Under the pieces are notes generated by a model. It saw only the letters and a program-made list of their open reading frames with translations, did not search any database and had not been told where the DNA came from. From positions 1 to 13,583 of the forward strand of contig CANMOP010000033.1 in NCBI GenBank assembly GCA_947499615.1: a stretch of 13,583 bases of DNA. Reading direction: 5' to 3'. Made by a program: the position numbers and the translations under genes. This document shows, in pieces, positions 1-6,126 of this stretch (positions within the stretch are counted from its first letter, which is position 1; every line of letters starts with the position of its first letter). This DNA comes from RH-chloro-G1 sp003670575. GTDB lineage: Bacteria > Chloroflexota > Dehalococcoidia > UBA2979.

Positions 1-144
1 CACGACTCTAAGGTAACAACGTCGGGCTGATCCGTCGCCGCGGACTTTACTCTCCTGTCCGAGCTAGGCGATTGACAGCGTGCGGTGGTAAACGCGCTCC
101 GCTCCCACGCGTGCGGACTACCAGAGCCGAATGCAGTCTGAATG

Positions 145-285
145 GGTGCGAAACTTCACCATCCGTATCGCCCTGCCGGGCTACCGGCACTCGCGGCGCA
201 AGACCTCACCGCCCTCCGCCTCTAGGCCGAGCACCGAGGGTGGGAGCTCGAGATCGTGAGCGATGCTGGTATCTCCGGGGCCTCG
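145..285 (+). pseudogene. Decayed N-terminal remnant of a serine recombinase
   Basis: Translating from 178 gives a segment ending in GWELEIVSDAGISGAS. It resembles the N-terminal resolvase domain of large serine recombinases, where a 'LAAQ...RGWE...DAGISGAS' pattern follows the catalytic strand. An in-frame TAG at 223-225 interrupts it. The preceding strand (TIRIA, where a working enzyme has the catalytic serine in a Y-x-R-V-S motif) lies in a different frame, so at least one frameshift and one stop have accumulated and the nucleophile appears lost. The downstream catalytic and DNA-binding parts are not recognisable. This is a recognition by eye of about 35 residues, so chance similarity is possible; its position next to a broken tRNA supports it. 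Confidence 0.4.
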
Positions 286-436
286 TCTGGCCGCTGGCTA
301 GGCGGCCGCTTTCTGGTCGAGCGCGTGGGAGCGGAGCGCGCTCGCTACCGCACGCAGTCGATCCCCGACCTCGGCAAATCCCAGATCATTCGTGGTCATG
401 AACCCCATGCCTGACGCGGTACAACCGGGGTTCGCA

Positions 437-458
437 ATGTACCCACAGATGTACCCAC
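437..458 (+). repeat. Direct 10-bp repeat pair, ATGTACCCAC
   Basis: ATGTACCCAC occurs at 437-446 and again at 449-458, a 12-bp period. Together with the next repeat pair it lies about 85-145 bp from the broken tRNA-Cys. Its reverse complement GTGGGTACAT shares the core GTGG-GTAC with the other repeat, so the two sets look like opposed copies of one binding motif, as in recombinase arm sites. The binding role is inferred. Confidence 0.6.
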
Positions 459-464
459 GGGGTC

Positions 465-484
465 GTGGTACTCGGTGGTACTCG
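465..484 (+). repeat. Tandem 10-bp repeat, GTGGTACTCG
   Basis: GTGGTACTCG is present as two perfect, immediately adjacent copies (465-474 and 475-484). It lies 6 bp after the ATGTACCCAC pair in roughly opposite orientation. Function is unknown; integrase arm-type or excisionase binding sites are a reasonable guess. Confidence 0.6.
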
Positions 485-514
485 GGGGTGTTTGAGGGCG
501 TTTCTGAATCTACG

Positions 515-526
515 CGGGGTACCCCG
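515..526. repeat. 12-bp perfect palindrome next to the tRNA-Cys breakpoint
   Basis: CGGGGTACCCCG is its own reverse complement and lies 14 bp from the point where tRNA-Cys homology ends. It could be a dimeric recombinase or repressor site, or chance in GC-rich DNA. Confidence 0.35.
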
Positions 527-540
527 AATGGGGCCGTAGC

Positions 541-580
<40 letters not shown>

Positions 581-627
581 CCGAGGACAATCTGCGCCCG
601 ACAGAACTCGGACGCCGTGGAATGATC

Positions 628-702
628 TGGAGCGGAAGACGAGGGTCGAACTCGCGACCTCCTCCTTGGCAAGGAGGCGCTCTACCACTGAGCTACTTCC
701 GC
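628..702 (-). tRNA. tRNA-Gly (anticodon GCC)
   Basis: Acceptor strands GCGGAAG and CTTCCGC pair fully. The D arm, a CCTCC/GGAGG anticodon stem with loop TTGCCAA, and a TTCGACC T loop are all present. Discriminator is U, and the CCA end is encoded at 628-630. It is the third tRNA of the minus-strand array, 82 bp after tRNA-Leu. Confidence 0.97.
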
Positions 703-784
703 CCATCGTGCGGCCGATCCCGATGGTGTCGGCCGCTTCGCTGCCATGCTGTGTACCCGCCCGGTCGATCTGGCACACGTCGAT

Positions 785-870
785 TGGTGCCGAGGATGAG
801 ACTTGAACTCATACGCCCTTGCGGGCACCGCCCCCTCAAGACGGCGTGTCTGCCATTTCACCACCTCGGC
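785..870 (-). tRNA. tRNA-Leu (anticodon GAG)
   Basis: Class II tRNA: acceptor GCCGAGG pairs with CCTCGGC, discriminator A, and encoded CCA at 785-787. The anticodon loop TTGAGGG gives GAG, read on a CCGTC/GGCGG stem. The long variable arm (GTGCCCGCAAGGGC) is the leucine type. The T loop is TTCAAGT. It lies 12 bp after tRNA-Trp, so the two are surely cotranscribed. Confidence 0.97.
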
Positions 871-882
871 ACGACCGGAACC

Positions 883-959
883 TGGCAGGAGTGGAGGGAT
901 TCGAACCCCCGGCCTGCGGTTTTGGAGACCGCTGCTCTAGCCAGCTGAGCTACACTCCT
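883..959 (-). tRNA. tRNA-Trp (anticodon CCA)
   Basis: Acceptor AGGAGTG pairs with CACTCCT, discriminator G, and CCA is encoded at 883-885. The anticodon loop CTCCAAA on a GCGGT/ACCGC stem gives anticodon CCA, and the T loop is TTCGAAT. It is the first gene of the tRNA array, immediately downstream of the -10 element at 972-977. Confidence 0.97.
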
Positions 960-971
960 CCGCGAGCATTG

Positions 972-1001
972 ATTCTAGCAAAGCCCATGGGCCAGCGTAC
1001 A
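972..1001 (-). promoter_or_regulatory. Promoter of the tRNA-Trp-Leu-Gly array
   Basis: On the minus strand an extended -10, TGC-TAGAAT, occupies 977-972 (hexamer). It predicts a start near 965, six bases before the tRNA-Trp 5' end. The -35 is weak: TGTACG with an 18-bp spacer is the best fit. The same TTTGCTAG block precedes tRNA-Gln, which supports the call. Confidence 0.6.
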
Positions 1002-1092
1002 CCGCGTGCGGCCGGGCGGCTTGTTGCGCGTCGTTACACACGTGGTCATGCGCCGCGCACGGTCCGCGTTTCGCCGCCTGTCGACGATGGTG

Positions 1093-1998
1093 CTAGGGCT
1101 GGTCGCGCTGCTGTTTGAGGAAGCGTTCGAGGTCGCCCAGGATGTCCTCGCTGCTGGGCAGGTCCGATGTGGGCGGCGCGGGCGGCGCCTCGGGAACCTG
1201 CTCGGACGCCCTCGATGAGTCGTACTGCTCTTCGAGTGTTCGCACGTAGTCCACTGCCTCAGCGGAGCGGTCGAGTGCGCCGTGCACCTTCGCATCGAAC
1301 TCGCCGATGCGCTCTTCGAGCTCCTCCTGCGGCGTGGTCGTGTGGTACCCACGGTCGATGGCGTGGATCAGCGAGCGCACCGCGTTCGGGTTCTGGCCCA
1401 CGTTGAGATAGTGCGGCACGAGTACCCAGAGGCTGGCGTTGCGCCAGCCTCGAGCGCGCAGGTCGAGGTTGAGCACGCTCATCAGGCCGGTCGGTCCCTC
1501 GTACCGCGAGGTGGGAACGCGCAGGCCGAATTGCGTCGAGAAGTCGTTGTCGGACGCCGAGAGGTTGATCGGCAGTGGTCGCGTGTGCGGTACGGAACCG
1601 GGCTGTGCGCCCAGGGTGATGCTGGTCTGCACACCGCCTGCCTGCATGACCTCCCGCATGGCGTCGAGGAATGACTTCCAGCGCAGGTGTGGTTCCACGC
1701 CGGCGAAGAGTAGGAAGTCCTGGTCCCCGCCCCGTGGCCGCGCCACCCAGAACCGGTTGCGAGGCCAGTCGTGCATGCGTACGCCGTCGGCGAAGCGCGA
1801 GCGCGGCCGCTGGACGGTGAAGTCGTAGTACGGCTCCGGGTCGATCTCCGCCACGGGGCGACCGCCCCAGTGGTCACGGAGGTAGTCGATGGCTGAGACA
1901 GCGACGCCGGGTTGGTCTGTCCATCCAGAGAATGCGGCCAGTAGCACAGGATCACGCAGCGGGCGGATCTCATCCAGGATGCGCAGATGCTCGTGCAT
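1093..1998 (-). CDS. PAC2-family (proteasome assembly chaperone-like) protein
   Basis: This 301-residue protein has the N-terminal block typical of the PAC2 family: a GWTDQPGVAVSAIDYL segment at about 25-40, followed by VAEIDPEPYYDF at 49-60 and an arginine/proline-rich stretch. The family includes eukaryotic and archaeal proteasome assembly chaperones and many bacterial proteins of unproven role. After about residue 215 the chain becomes charged (EELEERIGEFDAKVHGAL...), likely a coiled coil, then a proline-rich linker (PEAPPAPPTS) and a helical tail ending FLKQQRDQP. The ATG at 1998 is preferred over an in-frame GTG at 2010, because that GTG is part of the GGAG Shine-Dalgarno sequence six bases before the ATG. 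It stands alone behind the hesB terminator. No proteasome subunit gene is visible here. Family assignment is fairly secure; cellular role is not. Confidence 0.85.
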   Translation of the reverse strand: MHEHLRILDEIRPLRDPVLLAAFSGWTDQPGVAVSAIDYLRDHWGGRPVAEIDPEPYYDFTVQRPRSRFADGVRMHDWPRNRFWVARPRGGDQDFLLFAGVEPHLRWKSFLDAMREVMQAGGVQTSITLGAQPGSVPHTRPLPINLSASDNDFSTQFGLRVPTSRYEGPTGLMSVLNLDLRARGWRNASLWVLVPHYLNVGQNPNAVRSLIHAIDRGYHTTTPQEELEERIGEFDAKVHGALDRSAEAVDYVRTLEEQYDSSRASEQVPEAPPAPPTSDLPSSEDILGDLERFLKQQRDQP

Positions 1999-2147
1999 AG
2001 TCGGCTCCACTCAGCGTCGTGCCAGGATCGACGAGCCGCGAGCCGGCGGTCGCGATGTGGCGCTACTGTGCGCGCTTCAGGTCGGGGGTGCCAATCTTGT
2101 GACATCGGCGCCGGCCGGTGCGCAGCGGCCCGTGCGTGAAACGCGAA

Positions 2148-2168
2148 CGGCCGGGACAAGCCCGGCCG
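2148..2168 (-). terminator. Probable terminator of the hesB-like gene
   Basis: CGGCCGGG and CCCGGCCG form an 8-bp GC stem around a 5-base loop, 31 bp after the hesB-like stop codon. In minus-strand reading it is followed by TTCGCGTTTC, a partly U-rich tail. It separates that gene from the PAC2 gene. Confidence 0.6.
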
Positions 2169-2198
2169 CAGCGTAGGTCACTGGAACGTATCGATGCC

Positions 2199-2540
2199 TT
2201 AGTGCGCGCCGCCGCCGCAGCCACAGCCCGCGCCGGCCGCTGCTGCTGCGTTCGGGGCCTCGATGGTGAAGCCGCGACGCATGACGTCGTCGATGAAGTC
2301 GATCGAGGCACCATCGAGGTTCGGGGCGGAGAGCGGGTCCAGGATGAAGCGGAAGCCCGCGACCTCCTGCACTTCGTCCTCGTCGGTCGCGTTGTCGATG
2401 CTCATGCCGAACGCCGGACCGCTGCAGGCGCAGCCACCCGAACGAGCGAAGAGGCGCAGACCCTGCGGCTCTGCGATGCCGTGCTCCTGAACGATGCCTG
2501 CGAGCTCGCGCGCAGCAATCTCGGTGACGATGAGGGCCAT
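2199..2540 (-). CDS. HesB/IscA-type (A-type) iron-sulfur cluster carrier protein
   Basis: The 113-residue product begins MALIVTEIAARELAGIV and has the length and layout of A-type carriers, cytoplasmic proteins that pass Fe-S clusters to apo-enzymes. The first cysteine region is GGCACSGPAFGM (Cys37 and Cys39), where classical IscA has a single-cysteine GGCSG. The C-terminal pair is in GCGCGGG (Cys106, Cys108), behind a short alanine-rich linker. The reading frame extends upstream to 2666, but the ATG at 2540 has AAGGAG six bases before it and matches the family start, so I use it. No isc or suf partner genes adjoin it; it is apparently a single-gene unit between recQ and a terminator. What the extra N-terminal cysteine does is unknown. 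Confidence 0.88.
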   Translation of the reverse strand: MALIVTEIAARELAGIVQEHGIAEPQGLRLFARSGGCACSGPAFGMSIDNATDEDEVQEVAGFRFILDPLSAPNLDGASIDFIDDVMRRGFTIEAPNAAAAAGAGCGCGGGAH

Positions 2541-2616
2541 GTTGGTCTCCTTCTCGCTTTCGGTCCCGGCGTCTTCTCGGCCGGGATCGCTCGCCCACGC
2601 ACTCGGGGCGATGCTG

Positions 2617-2625
2617 CGTCTAGCA
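2617..2625 (-). promoter_or_regulatory. Possible extended -10 for the hesB-like gene
   Basis: Minus strand TGCTAGACG resembles the TGCTAG extended -10 used by both tRNA transcripts here. It would give a 5' leader of about 70 bases. No good -35 is seen, so this is weak. Confidence 0.3.
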
Positions 2626-2687
2626 TGCGCCGCGTGGCGCGCCTTCGCAACCATCCGGGACGCCACCGAGTGCTCAGCCTCCGGGCG

Positions 2688-4937
2688 CTAATCAGCGTTG
2701 CTGAGTATCACCAGCAGGTCTTGTCCGAAGGCGCGTACGCGGGCCTCGCCCATACCCCAGACACTCCGCAGCGCGTCTTCGTCCGCGGGGCGGTGTGCGG
2801 CGAGCTCGCGAGCGGTGCGGTCGGTGAACAGGGTGTATGCGGGGACGCCATCCGTACGTGCGCGGTCACGACGCCAGGCGCGGAGCCGCTGGTAGAGCGG
2901 GTCGTTGTACGACACCTCGGCAGTTGTGTTGCTTGCATCCGATGCTGCTCGGCCGGACCGAGGCGGAGGCGGTGCGGACGGTGCGCTCGGCGGGGGTGGC
3001 GCGTCGCCATTCGCTGCTTCCCAGCTGCGGACGGCGGCGAGCATGCGGTCGCCGAACCAGCGCACACGGGTCTCGCCCATGCCCCACATCGTGAGCAATT
3101 CGTCCGGTGTGCTTGGGCGATACGTGGCCACCTCGCGCGCGGTGCGTTCCTCGAACACCATGTACGGTGGTCGCCCGGAGTCGGCGGCGAGGTCAGTACG
3201 CAGCTCCAACAGCGCTGCAAACAACTCGTCGGGGTACGACTCCACGCTGGGTACCGTGACACCCTCGCAGTTGTCGCAGCCCGTGCATCGCTCGGCCGGC
3301 TGCTCGCCGAAGTAGCGCAGGATCAGCGCGCGCCGGCAGCCGGAGGTCTCCGCGTACTCCACCATCTGCGCGAGGCGGGATTCGGCATACCGCAGCCGCT
3401 CCACCACGACACTGCTGTCGATGGCCGCTTCCGCATCCATGCTGCGCAGTCGGATGGCGGCAGGCTCAATGAGTTCGCTGGCACGGAAGGCAGCGATCGC
3501 GACCGGCAGGCCTTCGGCGGAGATGGTGTCGTGTACCTCGTTGTAGGTCAGCGCGCGGTCGCCCGCCTGTTGCTGGAGTTCCACGAGTTGTCGCCAGATC
3601 GTGCGCAGCTCCGGCTCCGAGGGGTGCGCCTGCTCGATGAACCGGCGCTGCAGTCCGGCGTCGCGTCGCGCGTATAGCAGGGTGCACTCCGCCGGCTCAC
3701 CGTCGCGGCCCGCGCGCCCCGCCTCCTGGTAGTACGCCTCCAGCCGACCCGGCATGTGCGTGTGGATGACATAGCGGACGTCGGGCTTATCGATGCCCAT
3801 CCCGAACGCGTTGGTGGCGACCAGCACGGGCACCTGTCCCGTGGTGAAGCGGCGCTGTGCGTGCGCTCGATCGGCGGCGGCCATGCCGGCGTGGTACGCC
3901 ACTGCTCGCACGCCGGCCGCCGTCAGCGCGGCCGCAGTTGCCTCCACGTTGCGCCGCGTGCGCGCATAGATGATCCCGGCCTGCCCGAGGTGCTCACGGG
4001 CGTATCGGACGAGCCACTGGAGCCGCTCTGCGTCGCCCAGTACCGGTACCACGCCGAACCGCAACGTCGGACGGTCGAAGGAGGTGACCACTTCCTGCGC
4101 GCGCCCGAGGACCCCGAGCCGAACGAGGATGTCGCGACGCACAGTCGGGTCGGCAGTGGCGGTGAGTGCCAACGTGCGCGGAGCGCCGAGGCGTTCACGC
4201 ACGACGCCCAGCGCCAGGTAGTCGGGGCGGAAGTCGTGCCCCCATTCGGAGATGCAGTGCGCCTCATCGATGACCAGGAGGCGGATGCCGGCCGCGCGTA
4301 GTCCCTCGACGAAGCGCGGGTTCGCGAGGCGCTCCGGCGCGACATACAGCAGAGGTGCGCGCCCCTCGATGAACTCGCGATAGCGCCGGTTCTGTTCGTC
4401 GCGGGCGAGCGTGGAGTTGATGAATGTCGCCGGGACGCCGACCGCGTTCAGCGATTCCACCTGATCCTGCATCAGCGCGATCAGCGGCGACACGACGAGG
4501 GTCATCCCCACCTCGATGGCCGGGAGGACATAACACAGGCTCTTGCCGGCTCCGGTTGGCATCACGCCCAGCACGTCGCCGGCCGCGAGGCGGGTCAGAA
4601 CCTCCGCCTGCGCCGAGCGAAACTCGGGATAGCCGAAGAGGGCGCGCAACTGCTCCCGGTAGACGTCCAGGTCGGTCGGCAGTTGTGCGTCGGGAGCGGG
4701 GCGGACGGGCGCCGCTTGGGGCGTCGGACGCGGGAGGGTGGTGATCGCGGTTGTCGAGGCTGGCCGCCGCACTGGGGGCGGGACGGCCGCGAGCGATCGT
4801 GCTTGCTCCGCGGGAGGCGCGGCTGCCTCGCCCGCCTCGAGCCACGGGAACGGCGCGGGACCGTCAGCGCGCATCCCGCATTCTGGGCAAAACGCCGCGT
4901 CGTCCGGGAGATTCGCGTTACAGCCGAGGCACTTCAC
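2688..4937 (-). CDS. recQ: RecQ-family ATP-dependent DNA helicase with N-terminal zinc ribbon and two HRDC domains
   Basis: The protein is 749 residues from the GTG at 4937. A short zinc ribbon comes first (Cys3, Cys6, Cys17, Cys20), then a proline-rich linker to about residue 85. The helicase core follows, with Walker A MPTGAGKS (126-133), DEAH (224-227), the TATA motif near 260 and motif VI QEAGRAGRDG (404-413). A RecQ zinc site uses Cys534, Cys551, Cys554 and Cys557. Directly after it come two HRDC domains (about 569-640 and 678-746) joined by a proline/serine linker. The RQC winged helix expected between zinc site and HRDC in E. coli RecQ is not recognisable. RecQ enzymes unwind DNA 3'-5' in recombination and fork repair. 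The frame extends to 5069, but starting there would overlap the upstream gene by 89 bp and precede the zinc ribbon with junk-like sequence; GTG 4937 fits the domain boundary. No Shine-Dalgarno is visible, see the promoter entry. Confidence 0.93.
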   Translation of the reverse strand: MKCLGCNANLPDDAAFCPECGMRADGPAPFPWLEAGEAAAPPAEQARSLAAVPPPVRRPASTTAITTLPRPTPQAAPVRPAPDAQLPTDLDVYREQLRALFGYPEFRSAQAEVLTRLAAGDVLGVMPTGAGKSLCYVLPAIEVGMTLVVSPLIALMQDQVESLNAVGVPATFINSTLARDEQNRRYREFIEGRAPLLYVAPERLANPRFVEGLRAAGIRLLVIDEAHCISEWGHDFRPDYLALGVVRERLGAPRTLALTATADPTVRRDILVRLGVLGRAQEVVTSFDRPTLRFGVVPVLGDAERLQWLVRYAREHLGQAGIIYARTRRNVEATAAALTAAGVRAVAYHAGMAAADRAHAQRRFTTGQVPVLVATNAFGMGIDKPDVRYVIHTHMPGRLEAYYQEAGRAGRDGEPAECTLLYARRDAGLQRRFIEQAHPSEPELRTIWRQLVELQQQAGDRALTYNEVHDTISAEGLPVAIAAFRASELIEPAAIRLRSMDAEAAIDSSVVVERLRYAESRLAQMVEYAETSGCRRALILRYFGEQPAERCTGCDNCEGVTVPSVESYPDELFAALLELRTDLAADSGRPPYMVFEERTAREVATYRPSTPDELLTMWGMGETRVRWFGDRMLAAVRSWEAANGDAPPPPSAPSAPPPPRSGRAASDASNTTAEVSYNDPLYQRLRAWRRDRARTDGVPAYTLFTDRTARELAAHRPADEDALRSVWGMGEARVRAFGQDLLVILSNAD

Positions 4938-4943
4938 CCGCCG

Positions 4944-4971
4944 ATGGTACCGTACATCTGTGCTATGCGAA
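4944..4971 (-). promoter_or_regulatory. Putative recQ promoter implying a leaderless mRNA
   Basis: Minus strand TTCGCA (4971-4966), a 16-bp spacer and TACCAT (4949-4944) each match consensus at four of six positions. The hexamer places the start of transcription at about 4937, the first base of the proposed GTG codon, which lacks a Shine-Dalgarno sequence. The sites are degenerate, so this is inferred. Confidence 0.4.
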
Positions 4972-4980
4972 GCGTCCGAG

Positions 4981-5517
4981 TCAGCCGGGTGCGCCCGCGT
5001 CGGTTGGTGCCGGTGCGGGGAGGGCGGCGAGAGTGCGTGCCTGCGCCACGAGGCCCTCGACGTCGGCAATCTCGCCGTCGATCGTCAGGTGTTGGCCGTC
5101 GCTGGAGTGGATGCGCCAGCGGATGTTGCCCATGGTCTCGGCGCGGTCGATCGCGACCACCTCGGCCCACGGGAATTCGCGCATGACGTGTCCGTCGTGC
5201 AACGCCAGCGCTCGGTCGCGGGTGAGCACGATCGCCGTGGCAACGCCGCGCCAGCCGACGAGCACGACGGGCGTCATGAGCAGCGCGACGACACCAAGGA
5301 ACAGCCCGAACCCGAACGCCTCATCGATCCCGGCAATCCAGCCCACCGTGACCAACACGATGCAGCCGAGCAGCGGCAACGCGAACGAGGCGTTGTTCCA
5401 CCAGTGCGACTCGTTGGCGTGCACGCTCACCACCGCGTCCAGCGTGGCGACGAGTGCGGCGTCTGCGCGGTTCAGCGCCTCGGCGGGCATCGATGCGGGC
5501 GAGTTGTCGTCGGTCAA
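4981..5517 (-). CDS. Two-TM membrane protein with a bacterial PH-like C-terminal domain
   Basis: 178 residues: a polar N-terminus, two adjacent hydrophobic segments (about 45-64 and 68-88), then a predominantly beta-strand cytoplasmic tail. In the tail, ATAIVLTRDRALALHDG, EFPWAEVVAIDRA and NIRWRIHSSDGQHLTIDG follow the strand pattern of bacterial PH / YcxB-like domains. Function is unknown; such proteins are usually small membrane-associated modules. The start is TTG at 5517, chosen because AGGA lies seven bases before it; an ATG at 5490 has no ribosome site. The gene ends 43 bp before the proposed recQ start. The TM segments are clear; the PH-like assignment is a pattern judgement. Confidence 0.7.
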   Translation of the reverse strand: MTDDNSPASMPAEALNRADAALVATLDAVVSVHANESHWWNNASFALPLLGCIVLVTVGWIAGIDEAFGFGLFLGVVALLMTPVVLVGWRGVATAIVLTRDRALALHDGHVMREFPWAEVVAIDRAETMGNIRWRIHSSDGQHLTIDGEIADVEGLVAQARTLAALPAPAPTDAGAPG

Positions 5518-5582
5518 GCGGCAATCCTAGTCCTCGTCGCGCGTGACGGCTCGCGTCGGTGCATCGAGTGGGGCCGCGTGTG

Positions 5583-5608
5583 GGAGGCGGGACTAGTGTC
5601 CCGCCTCC
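5583..5608 (-). terminator. Strong hairpin spanning the stop codon of the 90-aa gene
   Basis: GGAGGCGGGAC and GTCCCGCCTCC form an 11-bp perfect stem around TAGT. The minus-strand stop codon TAG (5595-5593) begins in the loop, and the last codons (Glu-Ala-Gly-His) lie in the stem. No U tract follows in either direction, so it may protect the 3' end or attenuate rather than act as a classical terminator. Confidence 0.5.
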
Positions 5609-5865
5609 TTGTGCATCATCGCGACCTGCTGCGGAGTGAACTCGTACACCTCGGTGACGGTGGCGGTGTCCCGAACGTACGAGGGGAGCAACATTCGCGC
5701 CGCCTCGGCGTCCGCTGCCGGCAGAATCGCCCAGCCTCGATGGTCGCCGCTACGGCAGCCGTATCGGAATGACTCCAGCATGCCGCTCTTCTGCTCCATC
5801 ATCTCGTACAGGGCACGCAGGCAGTCCAGCGTGCCGTGGTTGGATTCGATCAGGAACTCAGCCAT
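5593..5865 (-). CDS. 90-residue hypothetical protein, possible small alpha/beta fold
   Basis: I do not recognise this family. The sequence MAEFLIESNHGTLDCLRAL begins with a beta strand followed by a helix. It continues with a strand region (FRYGCRSGDHRGWAILPA), a helix (ADAEAARMLLPSYV) and a final strand (ATVTEVYEFT), an order compatible with a ferredoxin-like or dimeric alpha/beta-barrel domain. There is no signal peptide or TM segment. The frame is open up to 6084 but that part overlaps tRNA-Gln; the ATG at 5865 has AGGTG six bases before it. A good -10 (TACAAT) lies about 37 bases upstream, and a hairpin closes the gene, so it is probably its own transcript. High GC at third codon positions supports real coding. 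Confidence 0.75.
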   Translation of the reverse strand: MAEFLIESNHGTLDCLRALYEMMEQKSGMLESFRYGCRSGDHRGWAILPAADAEAARMLLPSYVRDTATVTEVYEFTPQQVAMMHKEAGH

Positions 5866-5901
5866 CGATGACACCTGCCTCAGCGGACGAAGAATGCTGC
5901 A

Positions 5902-5907
5902 ATTGTA
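5902..5907 (-). promoter_or_regulatory. -10 element of the 90-aa gene
   Basis: TACAAT on the minus strand matches consensus at five of six positions and predicts a leader of about 30 bases containing the Shine-Dalgarno sequence. No convincing -35 is seen. Confidence 0.45.
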
Positions 5908-5987
5908 CGAGGGTTCGGCAAGGTGAGGGAGCGGGGAGGCTCCGGGTGCGATGAGTCGGCTGGTTGGAATAGCGGTACTGCGGCGGT

Positions 5988-6061
5988 TGGCTGGGGACCG
6001 AGGATTCGAACCTCGATCGACTGATCCAGAATCAGCTGTCCTACCATTGGACGAGTCCCCA
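5988..6061 (-). tRNA. tRNA-Gln (anticodon CUG)
   Basis: Acceptor TGGGGAC pairs with GTCCCCA, discriminator G, and CCA is encoded at 5988-5990. The anticodon loop TTCTGGA gives CUG, reading CAG. The T arm CGAGG/CCTCG carries loop TTCGAAT. It lies 65 bp after the end of gltX and has its own promoter. Confidence 0.96.
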
Positions 6062-6074
6062 GCGAGGGAATACC

Positions 6075-6103
6075 AGCCTAGCAAACACCGCGCGTGCGGT
6101 CGA
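6075..6103 (-). promoter_or_regulatory. Promoter of tRNA-Gln
   Basis: Minus strand TCGACC (6103-6098), a 17-bp spacer and TAGGCT (6080-6075) with an upstream TGC extension. The predicted start near 6068 is seven bases before the mature tRNA end. It shares TTTGCTAG with the tRNA-Trp promoter. Confidence 0.6.
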
Positions 6104-6126
6104 TTGGGTAGTCGCGAATTCGGTTG

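Larger units (their letters stand above)
1..540. other. Gene-poor flank of a possible integrated element
   Basis: No intact gene is supported here. The stretch holds a degraded serine recombinase-like segment, two sets of 10-bp direct repeats and a 12-bp palindrome, and it abuts a truncated tRNA-Cys. Short open frames exist on the plus strand but show no recognisable protein apart from the recombinase remnant. The frame that continues after the remnant stays open to a TGA at 412-414 without matching anything I know. Bases 1-144 show nothing I can name. Calling it element DNA is an inference from the broken tRNA beside it. Confidence 0.45.

Noticed and set aside
72..77. TTGACA as a -35 element
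   Set aside because: No -10-like sequence at 16-18 bp, and no gene follows.
72..401. 109-residue plus-strand open frame
   Set aside because: Arg/Pro-rich with no recognisable domain; it is a different frame from the recombinase-like remnant and looks like GC-rich noise.
2564..2586. 7-bp inverted repeat (TCCCGGC/GCCGGGA) in the hesB leader as a riboswitch or terminator
   Set aside because: Long 9-base loop, no U tract and no recognisable ligand-binding core; common by chance at this GC content.
2118..3677. 519-residue plus-strand open frame over the hesB and recQ region
   Set aside because: Antisense shadow of two clear minus-strand genes; no domain, start site or promoter.
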